DNA from: Gymnothorax reevesii
Lineage: Eukaryota; Chordata; Actinopteri; Anguilliformes; Muraenidae
DNA length: 64,000 bases
Reading direction: 5' to 3'
Assembly: GCA_029721435.1 (NCBI GenBank)
Contig: CM056576.1
Span: 110,464,666-110,528,665, forward strand
Position numbers and translations under genes: made by a program. Position 1 is the stretch's first letter, and every line of letters begins with the position of its first letter. Shown here piece by piece: positions 20,343 through 33,544 of this stretch. The notes under the pieces are model-generated. The model did not search any database. It saw only the letters and a list, made by a program, of their open reading frames with translations, and was not told where the DNA came from.

Positions 20343-22280
20343 GTAGTGTTGTTACCTCCGACCCTCCTGCTTCGAAGCTTGTGTCAAAGTATGCAAGGCG
20401 AAGCAAATGTATCGGTGCTTGGTTCGTTTGCTGCTGATCACATGATCAGAGACGTCTGAAGCTTCGTTCCAGCTCACATTCACTTGACCGCTTCAATTTG
20501 ATTCAAATGGTTCTCTGCATTGTACTTTAGAAAAAACTAGTGTCATCAAAATAGTCTACATATTAAAGCTGTGCGCCATGCGTAATTTTCGTGAATGTGC
20601 GCGTTGGATAGATCATAACGGCGACTTACTATCATAGCATATTGGTTATTAAAGTTGTTGGGTAGTTGGCAAACTATAGGCCGACGTGTATTTATTTATT
20701 TGTGAGAAATGTCCTTTTGTAAATTCTGTTTCAGGTCCAATGTTTGGTTTGCCATCAGCGATTGGCCTATAATAATAACACCTCATCCATGCTGAGGCAC
20801 TTTCGTGCTAAGCATGAGGCTGGTCAAGCTGCAGCAAGCATCCATGGTGGGTACCATTCCTCTAATTCAGTAGCTCCCTTCTACATGTAATCTTAATGTT
20901 CATATATGTTCCTGTATTAATTTCATGCCAGCACTTACTCATTAAAAAGTACTTGCAGAGGTACTATAATATGTATCCATGGCCTGTTGTATTGTAGGTG
21001 ATAGAAAGGCTAAGATTGATGAGGCACTGGTGAACATGATTGTCCAGGATTCACAGCCTTTCAAGGTATAATGGTATTTATTTGCCACATGCATAGAGAT
21101 ATGTGTAAAATATCTTTTACTGTTTATGTTGTGGATGATCAAGGCTTCATGGCCTTGGTGTCTCTTTTGGACCCCACCCATGTCCTTCCATCAAGGCGGA
21201 CCTTGAAATCAATGGTGGAGGAAAGGTATCATGAGGAGAAGCAGAAGGCCAAAGAGAAGGTCCAGAAGGCTACTGCTGTAGCCTTAACCTCGGACATGTG
21301 GACATCCATCCACCCACATGGATTCCTACCTTGCCTTCACTTGCCATTTTGTGGATGAGGAGGACAAGTTGGCTCCTGTTTTGCTGGCAGTTGGCAAGTT
21401 TGGGGAGCGCCACACTGCTTCCAATATCGCCAGTGTGAAAGGTTCTATAGGGAATTCCCAAATCGTAGGTAATGTGCCTTACTACTGATGGTGCCTCTAA
21501 TATGGGCCTCTGTAGTAGTATGATGGAGTTGCGGCACAGCCACTGCATTGCACATGCCTTGAATTTAGTAGTGAAGAAGGCATTAAAACTAACACAAGGT
21601 CTGGAGGAGGTGCGCACTAAGGCGAGGGATATTGCCACTCACTTCCGGAACAGCACTGTAGCTAGAGAGCGGCTTCTCTGTCTTCAAAAGCAGATGGGTG
21701 CTACATCAAGTAAACTTATTCAAGAGGTGAACACAAGATGGAACAGCACCTTAGACATACTGCAAAGGCTGTTTGAGCAGAGAGAATCAGTCGGTGCAGC
21801 CTTAGCCGCTCCCCAAATAGATGTAGCACCATTGACGTCCAACCAATACACCAGCATAGGTCAGTGCATTTTTTTTGCCCCGCTCAAAGAAGCAACAATG
21901 GAGCTTTTTGCAGAAAAACTTGTTTCTGGGCCCAAAATAATACCAATGGTAAAGATGCTGTGGCACACAATTGCAACTAAACAAAGGCAGCTGACTGATG
22001 AAATGGCCAGGGATTTGGCTCAACATTTGTTAAGCTTGATGTGTGAGAAGCTGGGAAACTATGAAGTTGCAGGACAGCACGCTCTGGCCACTCTCCTGGA
22101 TCCTCGTTTCAAAACAATGGGGTTTTGCAACACCACACACCAACAGAATGCAAATCAAAAAACTTACTGCAGAATGTGCTACTGTTATAAGGCAAAGAAC
22201 ACCTGATCCTGCACCCTCAGCTGATCCTACACCTTCAACTCATGATGATGCACCTTCAACTTCTGATTCCTCAGGTATGG
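20343..22280 (+). mobile_element. hAT transposon with BED finger, spliced and broken transposase (ZBED-like)
   Basis: The left end TAGTGTTGTTACC resembles a hAT terminal repeat and cuts the tandem array. Exon 20735-20846 reads QCLVCHQRLAYNNNTSSMLR then HFRAKHE, a BED zinc finger (C-x2-C, H-x4-H). Exon 20998-21065 follows in phase (GDRKAKIDEALVNMIVQDSQPFK). The next block reads DDQGFMALVSLLDPTHVLPS, TLKSMVEERYHEE and ALTSDMWTSI, then is frameshifted near 21315 (DSYLAFTCHFVDEEDKLAPV) and again near 21467 (LTTDGASNM, HCIAHALNLVVKKAL, EVNTRWNSTLDILQRLFEQR, LATLLDPRFKTMGF). It ends at a possible donor near 22275. The C-terminal dimerisation region was not found down to 23.7 kb, so the element looks 3'-truncated or decayed. 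Confidence 0.85.
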
Positions 22281-23749
22281 ACCTTGGGTCAATATTGGTA
22301 TTGTTTATATGTATAACATACATCTGTAATGAACGTACGGAGACTCCAATCGCGGTTCAAGCTCAGCCCCAGCCAGCCCTGGGGCCTCTGCATTTCATTC
22401 CATTCTATTTTCAGTGGGAATGTTTGCTGCTCCTCTTTGGTCCTCACTCATCATCCAAAGGTGGAGAGGAGTGGGTCCACTGCATCTCACGCAAAGGGTG
22501 AGCACATGAGGACTGTGCAAATGTCAGTGTTTTCGCCTACATATGTCATATCTGCTACTCTGAAGGTGATTATGCATAAATCATAGCTTTTGTTGGTTTG
22601 TGGTAAAAATAAAACAGTTCTCACCATTTCTGTTATGAGAATATTGAACTGTCTTTATCAGCTTCAGCTGAGTGCCAACTAAGACAATTTTACCCCACCC
22701 ATCTGACAAAGCAACCCCGGGTATGGGGTTACTTCAGCATGTTTGTGACTTATCGGAAATTGTATATTGTGATGAAAATATGCTATATTGAGATTGTATC
22801 AATACAACTTTTGTAGGGGACATTCTGCACTACACATTGACCATAAAGGTATTTCTCTAGGTTTTAGCAACAAAGAGTTATGAAGCCAAATACAAAATCA
22901 TGACAAGGTAACCCCAGTCTCCCCTATTTAATTCACAATGTCAATGCTCACTGACTGCAAGCACTATTTTATCTCTGGTGTGGAAATAAAGAGTGATTCT
23001 GTTCGATCCATCTAACTAATTTTCAAAAGAGAGACCGAATAAAGACTGTTGTCTGTCTTCAATGAAAGAAAACAGATGAATAAAAATACCAAGAAAAGTC
23101 GATAGCTATCAATTTGCATTTTGTGAAGGTTGAACACAAACATGGCTACTTTGTGCGTCTAATAATTGCTGGAATACGCAAAAAATTAAAACTTATATGA
23201 CTTTTGGACACGGAGTAGCCTATTTTAGGATCTCTGTCCTGCAGTCGCTAACTTCGTCATAAATGCACAAAGTCCTGCACCAATGTCGACTCACCTATTG
23301 AGCAGAGCTTAAACAGAAACATTGATTGAAATTCTTGGTATTCATCTTGAAGAACTGAACCCTCTGATCAAAACATTCATGTTTAATATCTAAAAGATTC
23401 AGTAGATTTTAAGAAATTAAAAACAATATCGACTGTCAGACACGGAGTTATATTAAAACTCTGTCCGACTTTCGGACACGTAGGCACTGCGTTTTACGCA
23501 AGGTAAGGCAATCATAGAGCTTACTCTTTAGCTTTGCCAAATAATGAGCATAAATATTGTTTTCAAATTACAATTCCTTCTTCGTGTCCTTTTTTAAGAA
23601 CGAAAAGATAAAAAAAGAACACGGAAAACAAGTACCTCACCTGAAAAAAATTATAATTGTCGACACTCATGTTTACTCTTTCTGTGACGGTGTGCGCTCT
23701 AGCTCGTGTGAAAATAAACTGATTGGTGTTACAACATGACACCTATATA
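22281..23749. other. No gene recognised
   Basis: Searched by eye for the missing hAT C-terminal exon; not seen. The word GGACACGG or CAGACACGG recurs (23207, 23441, 23473). Confidence 0.4.
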
Positions 23750-24285
23750 CACATCGGCTGGCATGGTGTGGCAAGGTTAATGCATCGGTATCTGAATGGT
23801 TGGGTCGGTATCGGAATGCTATTGAAACCTTAATACAACGCTAGGGGACCGTAAGACAATCTGGTTGAAATGGTGAGGTGTAGATTGGGTCGGATCAGAA
23901 CGTAACCAGATCGGTATGAGAATGGTAGGGAACGGTAGCAACAGTATGAGAACGTTACGGGTGCGGGGCGAATATTGGTGACCGTTCTTTCCCATGCATT
24001 AGCGTTGCGTTACCGTTGGTTATGTTCCATTAACGATACATTGGTTCTCATAACGATGTGCTAAGGATTCATTACCGTTCATTCAAAACGGGAGGGGAAC
24101 GGCCAAAATTCTGAACATGTAGCCCAACCTCAGCCGTACCAACCGTTCCGACCATTCGAAGGAGTTCCGTTAACGTCCAGTGCCATTCCAATAAGGCTCC
24201 ATCAAAGTTCCCTCCCGACCTCTCCCGTTCCAGTACCATTCCTTGATTGGTATGGGAATGGTAGCTTGAACGGTTGTGTGGAATG
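23750..24285. repeat. Quasi-palindrome of degenerate GGTAT-GGAATGGTA / GAACGGT motifs
   Basis: The left part (23750-23960) is full of CGGTAT, GAATGGT, GGAACGGTA and GAACGTTACGG. The right part (23980-24285) carries the same words inverted (TACCGTT, CCGTTCC, TACCATTCC, CATTCCAATA), with one forward copy near the end (GGTATGGGAATGGTA). The block is CpG-richer than its surroundings and contains no ORF of note. I do not recognise it as a named repeat. Confidence 0.6.
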
Positions 24286-27089
24286 GGGGTATTAAATGTG
24301 TTTTTATATTTTTACTCAGCCTGTGCGTGTGGGTCCCTTATTTAGTTTTGGATACATGGTCCCAGTGCTCGCCAGCTTCTTGCCTTCTGCCGGCGGGACC
24401 AAACTATGACAGGAACTGCTTATTTTACGGTCAGATCGTTCACTCAGACGGAAAGCTTGCTGTTTACAATTCCGATCATCCCAGCGAAACGCAAGGTTGT
24501 ATGCTTTTCACATCCTCTATGAAACAAGTATCACTCAAGTCATGGTAATAGCTGCTCACACTTTAAAAGAGCGAAAATGCAAGTGTTATGGGCCCAATTT
24601 GTTATGACATTTACGACAGCTAGGGATGACAGCCAAAATTTTAAAACTCAAACAGATTTAAATTAAACAAAGACCAACACTAACCTACAATTTATACTAC
24701 TGACCAAGATTGATAATATACGAGAAAAAAAATATTTACAGTCCCTTGAGACGGGGTTGCTTGGTGATGTTCCGGGAGAGGAAAATGCTCTAACACAAGG
24801 AAATATCCACCAAAAGCTTTACAGGTCTGGTCAAATGTATCCTTCTCCTTGCAATTTCTCCTACTACTTTACTCTCTCAATTTTTAATCCTTATATATTC
24901 TTTTGCAGACCCCTCCCACCTTTTAGACTTTTTTTTTTAATTCTCTTGGACTTCCTGTCTCAGACATGCCCAGGACATGCCCAAACCTAGCTCTAGTCTG
25001 GGCTTAACAAAAAAAGGTCAATACTGCCATCTAGTGGCTTCTTTTCACAATACACCTCCATTCCAAAAGGGAAAAATTTTGACTCATTAAGGCAAAATGT
25101 TTCTTCCCAATACAAAAATGGTTAAGTGGACACTTGAATTTATATACATATAATACAAAATGCTAATAAACACGTGATATATATACATACTCAAACACGG
25201 GATAAGCAATCAGCAACTATTGTTGTTGATTGTTTCACATTTTGGATACATTGCACTGTGGCTCAGATGGTGTTTTCCGGTGCTGAAGTCTTTCACCTTT
25301 GCGCGTGAAAGACGTTTTTGCCTTGCAGTCGCTTGTATTAGGCTTAAAGCTATCTGTTTTCTGTTCTGATCTGTTTTTATTGAAAAAAAATCAAAAACTA
25401 TCCAATAAAGCATAAAAATAACTCTAAACTTGCGAAAATTGACTGTTTTCTTTGCACCCCAAGTTTTGGTCAAGCCCCCCATTAACACCGGGAGAGAAAA
25501 AATCCTGGCACCGTCCCTGAACCACGTCAGTCTGATCTGCTTAAAGTTAGCGTAACCCTATTACGCAAGTATATTACGTAAGGTTCAATCAATGTATTTC
25601 ACTTACTGTGGAAAGCTTATACTGTCTGAAATTGGATAAAAATGGTGTCAACCAACTGGTAAGTACCAGAAGAATTTAATGTGGGCGTGAACAACAGCTG
25701 GGCTTTCACGCAGATACCATTGAATCAACATTAAAGTGATTGGATTTCCATGACAGCTTGTATGAGGCTCTAAAAGACAGACATGATAGTAGAATGACAT
25801 AGTGTCAATACCATGGCAAATTTTTGCCTCAGGAAATTGATTTTTTTATTTTTACTCGGAATACCATTGGGTCACTGTAACTGAAGAGGTTGCTACAGAG
25901 AGCAAAGATTTTTTCTGTCAGAAGAGATCATTTTTTTTAACTGCTGGATTGATACTATGGGCAAGGATATTGAGCAGTTGGCACCTCAGGCCGAGCTGAG
26001 GAGTTTAATGCATGCAACTCCTGAAAAACAGGGATAGGACTGCACTCATGGCACTGCACATTCATGACTGTGTTCTAGCTCTGCTGGCTTCTGAATATTC
26101 AATAACTGATCCCGGGGTGCTATCTAGTGATAAAGTAGTGCAACTGCTTCCTTAAAAAGAGCTGCTCTATGTCCGCAGGCGTCTACATCTGCAGAAAGGT
26201 GTTAACAATATTATTGTTGGCAACTGACAGTAGGTTATCTTCCTTTGTTCACCCACCTTTACCCTGTATCGTCACTGTACACAGATGAGCTATTATTCAG
26301 GGTTGCTGCAGAGTTTCCTGAGGCACTCAGAACACATTCTACCTGGTTCTGTGTGCCTTTTTGCCAACCAGTGCATGGGGTGTGCGCAAAATGACGTCAC
26401 GTTAGTTAATGGCAAACCTCCTCTTGACCAAGTCTATAAAAAATAATGAAAAGCAAAAAATTTGCATTTCAATATTGTCATTCTCACTGTTGGGTAGGAC
26501 TGGGGTACCCAGTTTTAATATTTGAATATTTTAATTATGAAAATAATTGATGTGCATAAGAGGTGTCAAATCCATAGTTATTTGATACATTCGGCCAAGG
26601 TATTAGTAAATCAGGAGTTTGAAATATTGTCAATCAAAGCCCATTATGAATGAAAGTGGCAGTAATATGCTATCTATTTAATTAAAAGATGTGCGTTTAC
26701 ATTTTCTATGTCAGCCGGGCCTTCATCATTTGTACATTTGTGGGCTGAGATTGTTCTAAATTTCTTTCTGGAGTATAAACAAATTCATGGATGAAAATAT
26801 TCATGAATCCTGGATTTTTACACAAAACGTTCATACACACAGCTTAAGCACAGATTTGAGCATGCACTGCTTGTTAATGAGGCCCATTGTCTTTGTTTAT
26901 TATTAAAATTAGTAGGATGATCTGAAACGGTAAAATATGGCAAATAAGCAAAAATAGAAGAAATCAGGACGGAGGTTTTTTTTAGCAGCTCTGTGTTGTA
27001 AAAGACATCTGTAAACTGGTCACATAAAAGTGTTCAACAGCTGATTAGGAATTTAGCATAATATATTTTAGCCATTTAGAAACTTATTT
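24286..27089. other. Mostly featureless
   Basis: The plus ORF 24276-24548 (90 codons) runs through TTTTTACTCAG, a possible acceptor, into LVLDTWSQCSPASCLLPAGP. It is unassigned, with weak support for an exon. The rest is unique A+T-rich DNA. Confidence 0.35.
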
Positions 27090-27610
27090 TTAGCCAAAGA
27101 AACTTCTATGAGTATAGGCATGATCATACCATTACGGCCACCTCTAGATTTCTGGAAAAAGATTGATAAGCTTTTCCAAAAATATATCTGGGATGGGAAA
27201 GACTCCAGAGCACAATTCACCGCACGACAGCATTCCAAAACAGATGGTGGACTTGCACTGCTTCATTTCCAACTATATCATCAATCATTTCAGCTTTGTC
27301 CGTTTAAAACATAGCTGAGTCAATTACCGAATGTTTCATTGAGGGCAATTGAGGATGCACTATCCTATTAAATTAGAAGATATTATATTCTCTGGTACAT
27401 TCAATAGAAAATACCTGCTTGGCTGTGGATCTATTATTACAAACAGTACAGGCAAGTTCAGTATGGAAAAAAAGACCTTTCGCTTTTGCATCTGGATCTG
27501 CTAAATTCATAAATTCATTAGGTGATTAATATTACTCAAGAAGGCTGTGAAGTTTTAAAGATATCTGCCTAACGTGGGCAAATATGTACTTCTCCTAAAA
27601 TTAATAAATT
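27090..27610 (+). mobile_element. L1-type LINE, ORF2 C-terminal relic
   Basis: The plus strand reads IPLRPPLDFWKKIDKLFQKY then IWDGKDSRAQF and KTDGGLALLHFQLYHQSFQL, then (after a frame change near 27310) AIEDALVSPIKLEDIIFSGT, NRKYLL and GSIITNSTGKF. The 'FW..ID..F..FIW..K' and 'GGL.LP.F..Y' pattern marks the region after the reverse transcriptase in vertebrate L1/Tx1 ORF2. It is heavily decayed and both ends are lost. Confidence 0.7.
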
Positions 27611-27638
27611 TCCAAACAATAGTACAGATATGATGTTA

Positions 27639-27868
27639 TACTCTTCCAAAAAAGAAACTATAAATTGTTTTTAGCATCAATTTATTACACATGAAATGTT
27701 TTGACAAATGTGGAAAACATATTGAAATTTTTTCTTCCGAAAAAGAAACTATACAAATATTGAATTATTGATTACACTTTCTTTTCAATATGTTTTCCAC
27801 ATTTGTCAAAACATTTCATGTATAATAAATTGATGCTAAAAACAATGTAGTTTCTTTTTGGAAGAATA
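27639..27868. mobile_element. Two copies of the 5919-type MITE in inverted arrangement
   Basis: A full copy occupies about 27737-27868 (TCTTCCGAAAAAGAAAC to GGAAGAATATA), and a partial inverted copy lies at 27639-27729. Together they form a hairpin with arms of about 90 bp (27637-27729 against 27782-27870) and a spacer of about 52 bp. Shared inner words include GAAATGTTTTGACAAATGTG. Confidence 0.8.
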
Positions 27869-28335
27869 TAAATTTAAAGTGGCTATGTGTATGTGTGGAT
27901 ATTTCTGTACTTGAGAATGTATATGTTTTATTTTTCTTTGACTTTTTTCCGTTTGTCAATCTATATGTGAGGTCAGGGAAGGGTGGGGGATGGGGGCTGT
28001 TAAAGATGGGAAAGTTGATCTCATGGAAAATAGTGCAATTGCATAATTAATCCGAGAAATGAAAGAAAATTTTTAGTAGATAAAGAAGTTTTAAGTTCTG
28101 AATCAAGCTTTCCAGTTACAAGATGAATCATGTCACCATTAAAATACAACACTATTTCTGAAAAAGCTGGCACATTTTGAAAAATGCCTATAAAATCAAA
28201 AAGGAGTGATTTGAGAAGTCCAATCACCCTCTACAACAGTGGTTCCCAAAGGTGGGTGAGCCTGACATTTGGGAAGGCTATCTGACCACTTTTATATGCA
28301 GCGCCAGGATGAAACTACTGATCTTGAAAAATATA

Positions 28336-29926
28336 CACAGTAAAAAAAGTGTTGCACCCCCACATTAAAACCCTTGATACATTAAAATATCTAAAACGTC
28401 CGAATCTGTCGTTGATGATAGCTATTCAGTTAAAATCTGGTTTTAAATGCCTTATGTTTTCATAGGGAAAATGATCACCAAAACATAGCAATTAGCATGT
28501 GAATAGCATGCTGCATAAATTATGCAAATTGCAGTATCTTCTTAAGGTCAATATTGCCTATAAAAGCTGTTCTGTGACCGCCTCATCCATTGTAACTCAC
28601 AATGCCGGGTAGACGAAGCAGTAAAGTGGCAGATTATTGGCCTTCATAGAGCAGGTCTTTCCTTCAAGGAGACTGGCAGAAGAGCCGGACGTCACTACTC
28701 AACAATAAGCCGTTTGGTAAGAAGACATACGCTAACTAATGACGTAAAGAATCGCAGACCATCTGGCAGACCACGTAAGACCTCAGTTAGAGATGACAGA
28801 GCGTTGCTAAGGGTGGTAGGGTGTCAGCAATTTGCTTCAAGCACAACCTTGAAACGTCTATGGCGTCCTCATCGTCAGCTCAGCCACTAGACAGTGAGGA
28901 ATCATCTTAAAGCTGCAGGGTTGAGGTCCAGAAGGGTAATCAAGCGATCTAACTCACAGACAACCACAAACGGCTACGTCTAGCCTGGTGTAGGCTGAGA
29001 CAGGGATGGAACTTGAGGTCTTGGAGAAGAGTCCACTGGTCCGATGAAAGCAGATTCCTTGTGCATGTTGTGGATGGCAGAGTGAGAGTTTGGAGGCGTC
29101 CTGGAATAGCTTACACTGCGAGGAACAGCATGCCAACTGCACCATACGGAGGCGGATCTGTTATGGTATGGGGATGCTTCTTCTTTGATTGTAAGCAGTG
29201 ACCATACGAGGCAATTTGACAGGGGATCTCTGCATCCAGGAGGTGCTGAATCCCGTTGTTGTGCCCCATTTTGACAATCACCCACTGGCAAGCAGACCGA
29301 TATTCATGGATGACGATGCTCGGCCACATCGTTCACGAGCTGTGACCCAGGTTATCCACAACAATGCTCTGACGCACATTCCATGGCCAGCAATGAGTCC
29401 GGATCTTAATCCTCCAGAATATGTATGGGACATTTTGGGATGCCGGATTCAATGTCGGGATCCACCTCCACAGAACGTACGTGAAATGGAAGCAGCATTG
29501 CACGAGGAGTGGCAGTAGCTGCCCAAGGAGCAATTTCGACCTCTGGTGATGGGTATGAGACGAAGACTCCAAGCTGTGATCCAAGTGCCGGGTGGAAGTT
29601 CCCAATATTGACTGATTGTGTTTGTCTAATCTCTATATGTCACTTTTAAACTATTGGATGAGTTTTGTCAATATTAAATTTAGAAATTTCACCATACTTA
29701 CTGCGTCCTCGTTTTTCCTTCATTCAAATGCAAAAGTTTAGCTCGAGATTCTTACATGCCATAAGGTCATGGGAAACCCCATGTAAATTCATTTTAGAGA
29801 CAAAAGACTGCTTTGTTGGTATCCGAGGAATCCTGGTTATAATATTAATTCTGTTATCTTTAAATCCTTTCAAAAACATCGCACCCTGAAAAAAGTATAG
29901 GGGGTGCAACACTTTTTTTTACTGTG
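28336..29926 (+). mobile_element. Near-complete Tc1/mariner element, 1591 bp, broken DD34E transposase
   Basis: Terminal repeats CACAGTAAAAAAAGTGTTGC and (right) GCAACACTTTTTTTTACTGTG are flanked by TA at 28334-28335 and 29927-29928. The transposase starts at ATG 28602 (MPGRRSSKVADYW) but is frameshifted within 30 nt. The second frame reads GLHRAGLSFKETGRRAGRHY, STISRLVRRH and RRPSGRPRKTSVRDDRALLR. A stop follows near 28889. Later blocks: RVHWSDESRFLVHVVDGRVR (first Asp), PYGGGSVMVWGCF, PIFMDDDARPHRSRAV (second Asp), SPDLNPPEYVWD (Glu 35 residues on, i.e. 34 between). All three catalytic residues remain, but at least three breaks lie between them. Confidence 0.92.
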
Positions 29927-29928
29927 TA

Positions 29929-32900
29929 TATAATTAACTATATGCAATAGTCTCAGAAAGAATAAATAATATAATAACAAGTGTGAAATTCATTATATAA
30001 ACCCTCATGACTCCAAACTCATCTCTATCATGGGTTTTTTCTAACAACCGTTCATTGCATTTTATCACAAATTTGCGGGCTTAATCTACACGTTTTAAAG
30101 GCTATTAATAAAATCAACAATTTTCTTATTTTATTTGTAATTTTTCTTTCATACTGATATGCAAATGTATCAAGATGATTGCTGCGTAATGTGTTGTCCA
30201 ATGTCAACTCTGAATGAGATTTGATTGTGTGATCAGGTTAACGTCTGTAACCTTTGATAGTTCAAGAGCAAAACCTGAATATTATTAGCCTAATTTTGCG
30301 AACTAAGGAGGAGTCATTCCATTCAAACATAAAAGCAGTCGTCAAAAAAGAAAGGACAGGATGAGAGGGTAGCAAAGCTACCAAAACTAGGTTAATTTGG
30401 CTTCAAGCAGTTGCCGAACCACGGACGACCCTTTCTTAAGCAACAATGCAGCCAGCAGTTAATAACTCAAGCGAGATCAAGCTAAACTAACGTTTGACCT
30501 AAATAATGATCATGACAGCGAATATTGAATAAATTTCATGACAAGTCAAGGATTTTATTCCGGATTCGATTTTCATATGTAGGATATATGACAGAGTCTA
30601 GCAGGATTGGCTGAGAAGGACCACTGTCTTTCTCTCTCAAGTCAGTCCAAGCCAGACTACCCGTGCCAGCGAGCGGCGTTGACTCCAGAGCTCTGGCTTA
30701 CCTGGCTGCATCCCTCTCCCAGCTCATCCCTCTCCACAGGCCGGCAGGTGGCCGCAGCATCACCATATCCACGCCCAGCACGGGGATCCAGGTCGCCGGT
30801 GTTGCTGGCCGCTTCTGTAGAGGGCCTACATTTATCTTTTTATTTAAAAAAAAATCGTATATCCATGCTTGATAAGGATGAGACTATATCAGAAATCATA
30901 CCAAAACAGAAACGCGCCTAAAGTTACTGGCGGTGGCTGATTGGTTACTTTTGCCTACCCATAATCACCCAGCTGCGACTATCACCATGGCAATGCGTTC
31001 TCGCCCCAACTCCTCAACATAGTGACGAACCGGCAGCAGCTGCAGCAACAACCTCACATCATGGATCTATTTGCCTCGCAGACATTACATATAATGTGTG
31101 CACATTATTATATATGATTTTCCAGCAGAAAATTTTTGAAGGCTTAGCCTTCCCTAGCCTTCATTACACGCCGCCTAGGTCCCAAACCCAACCCCTCTGT
31201 GTGTGCTGGTTTTTGTTCCACCCACAACTGCAATTAAACTATATAAATAAGCTTTCATATGTCCTAATAAGCTGCTTGCTGTTAAAAGCAGTTATTTACC
31301 ATCTAAAGCCACATTTTGATGGAAATATCCACGTGTGCCATGAAGAATGAAAGCCCTTTGAACCTATTCTTTATTTACCTATATTCCAAGTAAATCAGTA
31401 GAGAAAAAACAATTAACGGCAATCATGCACTGAGAAAACAAGCTCCAAATTAGGTTGCTGAACACAGGTGTTAAAGTTCTTCATTCATTTGCTTGTCTAA
31501 CAAGTTGTTAATTTTTTGTGATCAAGTGCAAGTGCCCAGTTTCCCCAATTTAAAAACCTAATGATTGCTTGCTTTTATTGTTTTTTCCCTCTTTTTGTGT
31601 AGTTGTTCCTAATATATCACAATGTGGGTATGGGATTTTTACTGTATTAGTCGTAACATGCAAATATAACATTAAAAATGTGGTTTAAGAGGATAAATAC
31701 CTGCTCTAAACATACATGCACCTAACTCACTCAAATGAACTGCTTGTAAAAATCTTATGATTGCCATTGTGGTTGGACCAAACCAGCGGCATACAACGAG
31801 GCCCCGCAGTTCAGAAACCTCTTGTTTTGTACTAATAATGCCAGGTTTAATTTCAACATTAGATAATAAAATGCTTTCGTAGGGAATGTCAATTTAGAAG
31901 CTAGAATATGCAATGTAATGGGGGCACTTCAATAAACTGGTTCTTTTCATTGTGGTGATGATGATCAGGAGCAATTTGCCTGAAAGACTAGGTTCAGTTG
32001 TTCACTCTTTATTGATCACATAAGCTCACCTCAATGCTCTGCGACACGCTTTACTCTTACGGGATCACATTAGCACATAGTTTCACACTTGATAATTACG
32101 CTCCCTGTCATAACACCCAGTAAAAGCAGTGTTCCTGCTGGCGTTCGTCGCTTTCTTCATTGACGAATATAATCCGTCAGTGACGAGAAGAAAATTACTT
32201 GCAGTAGTCGCAGTGGTGAATGTAATTGCTTTATGACAAATAAAAATTCAATGACAAACAGTGGTGTCACCTACCCAGAGCATTCGAGGCTGTAGCCCCC
32301 AAGAGTTTTCTTCTTTGCCCCAAACATTGACCGTAATGTCAGTAAAACGTGACTGCAGTGTCGTATTTTTATCGTCAATGAACAGAGGCAGGAAAGAGCA
32401 ATCAAAGAGGTTTAGAGGAAAATACATCCAATTGCTGCCTTATTGGCTGGCCAGTCTCTGTGGGCTTGATATGCAAAATGCTGTTCTCACACAGTCAGTT
32501 AACATGAGAAAATGAATATACACAGATTTTATTACTTGAAAAATGGTTGAAGTAGGAGCAAAAGCATCCTCCGTCGTTGAGCCAGTACAAGGTGTGTAAA
32601 TGTCTATACAAGTCCCAAGCTACGTGTACATGATATGAGCAGAGCATAAGTTATACAGGTGATAGCAACACTAAACTAGCCCAGCCTCTTGTTATATATA
32701 AATTTTGGTGACCAAACCCGTTTCCTGTACAGCACTGGTTCCCATATGATCCGTATCTACCAGACCGAATCACAACGCAGATTTTGGCGCTTCATTTCAG
32801 TACCCCAAAACTTAGTCTAATACCTTAGCTGTTCATTGAAATATTTACCCCGCTGTTGCTCCAAAACGGGATGTTACAGGCTAAAGGATCTAGTAAGCAT

Positions 32901-33544
32901 ACTAAATGAATTCAGCGTGGTCGACAATTTGACATAAAGGCACAATCGTACGGAAAAACAGCGCATTCCAATGTGTAGTTGGCAACTTGAAGATAAGAAA
33001 ATTTACCATGATTTCAAGAAAAACCAACCCAGATGCAAATTAGGAGCTATCTGGCTGGGTATAAAGGGATTACAAGGACGTGTTTCCATGTGACAACGCA
33101 AATCGAAAGATGCCTCCCCTGCTGTGGATATAATGGAATTGGCTGGAGTCCTCGTGAGTCCTTGTGAGTCAGACAAGTGCAGTAAATAAGTTACGGCTCT
33201 TCATGAACATCTCCAGTCACATCCACTGACCTTTCTAGCTTAAATCAGTGAGGCTCTAGGCTCTTGGGTGGTGGTGAAGTGGATGTGTACAACGTGGAAA
33301 GTACAAAGATAAGCAGTCTTCATTGCGATTTACCTTGCGTTCGCTGCTTTCTCTCTAAGAAATCAAATATAAATAAACAGCGAATACATAAAAATCCAAA
33401 CAGATTTTCTTAAAGCCCAACTGTTGAATATCACATGGTAGTTGAGGACAGTCCGGCAATCTGTCAGTACTCACCTGCGAGAGAAGACTGGAGTGGATGA
33501 GGGTGCCACCACTGAGACTTGTAAATTGTTGTCAGAATTAGTGG
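29929..33544. other. Long gene-free stretch
   Basis: 30640-30830 is G+C-richer with an open plus frame (30607-30921) but no motif I know. No transposon ends were identified. Confidence 0.4.

Noticed and set aside
24276..24548. 90-codon plus ORF as a host exon
   Set aside because: A possible acceptor precedes it, but the frame has no recognised family and no supporting neighbouring exon; kept only as a note in the gap entry.
28225..28335. hAT-like end (CAGTGGTTCCCAAAGGTGGG) as a complete element
   Set aside because: Only a single end-like string was seen, with no inverted partner or 8-bp duplication before the Tc1 element starts.
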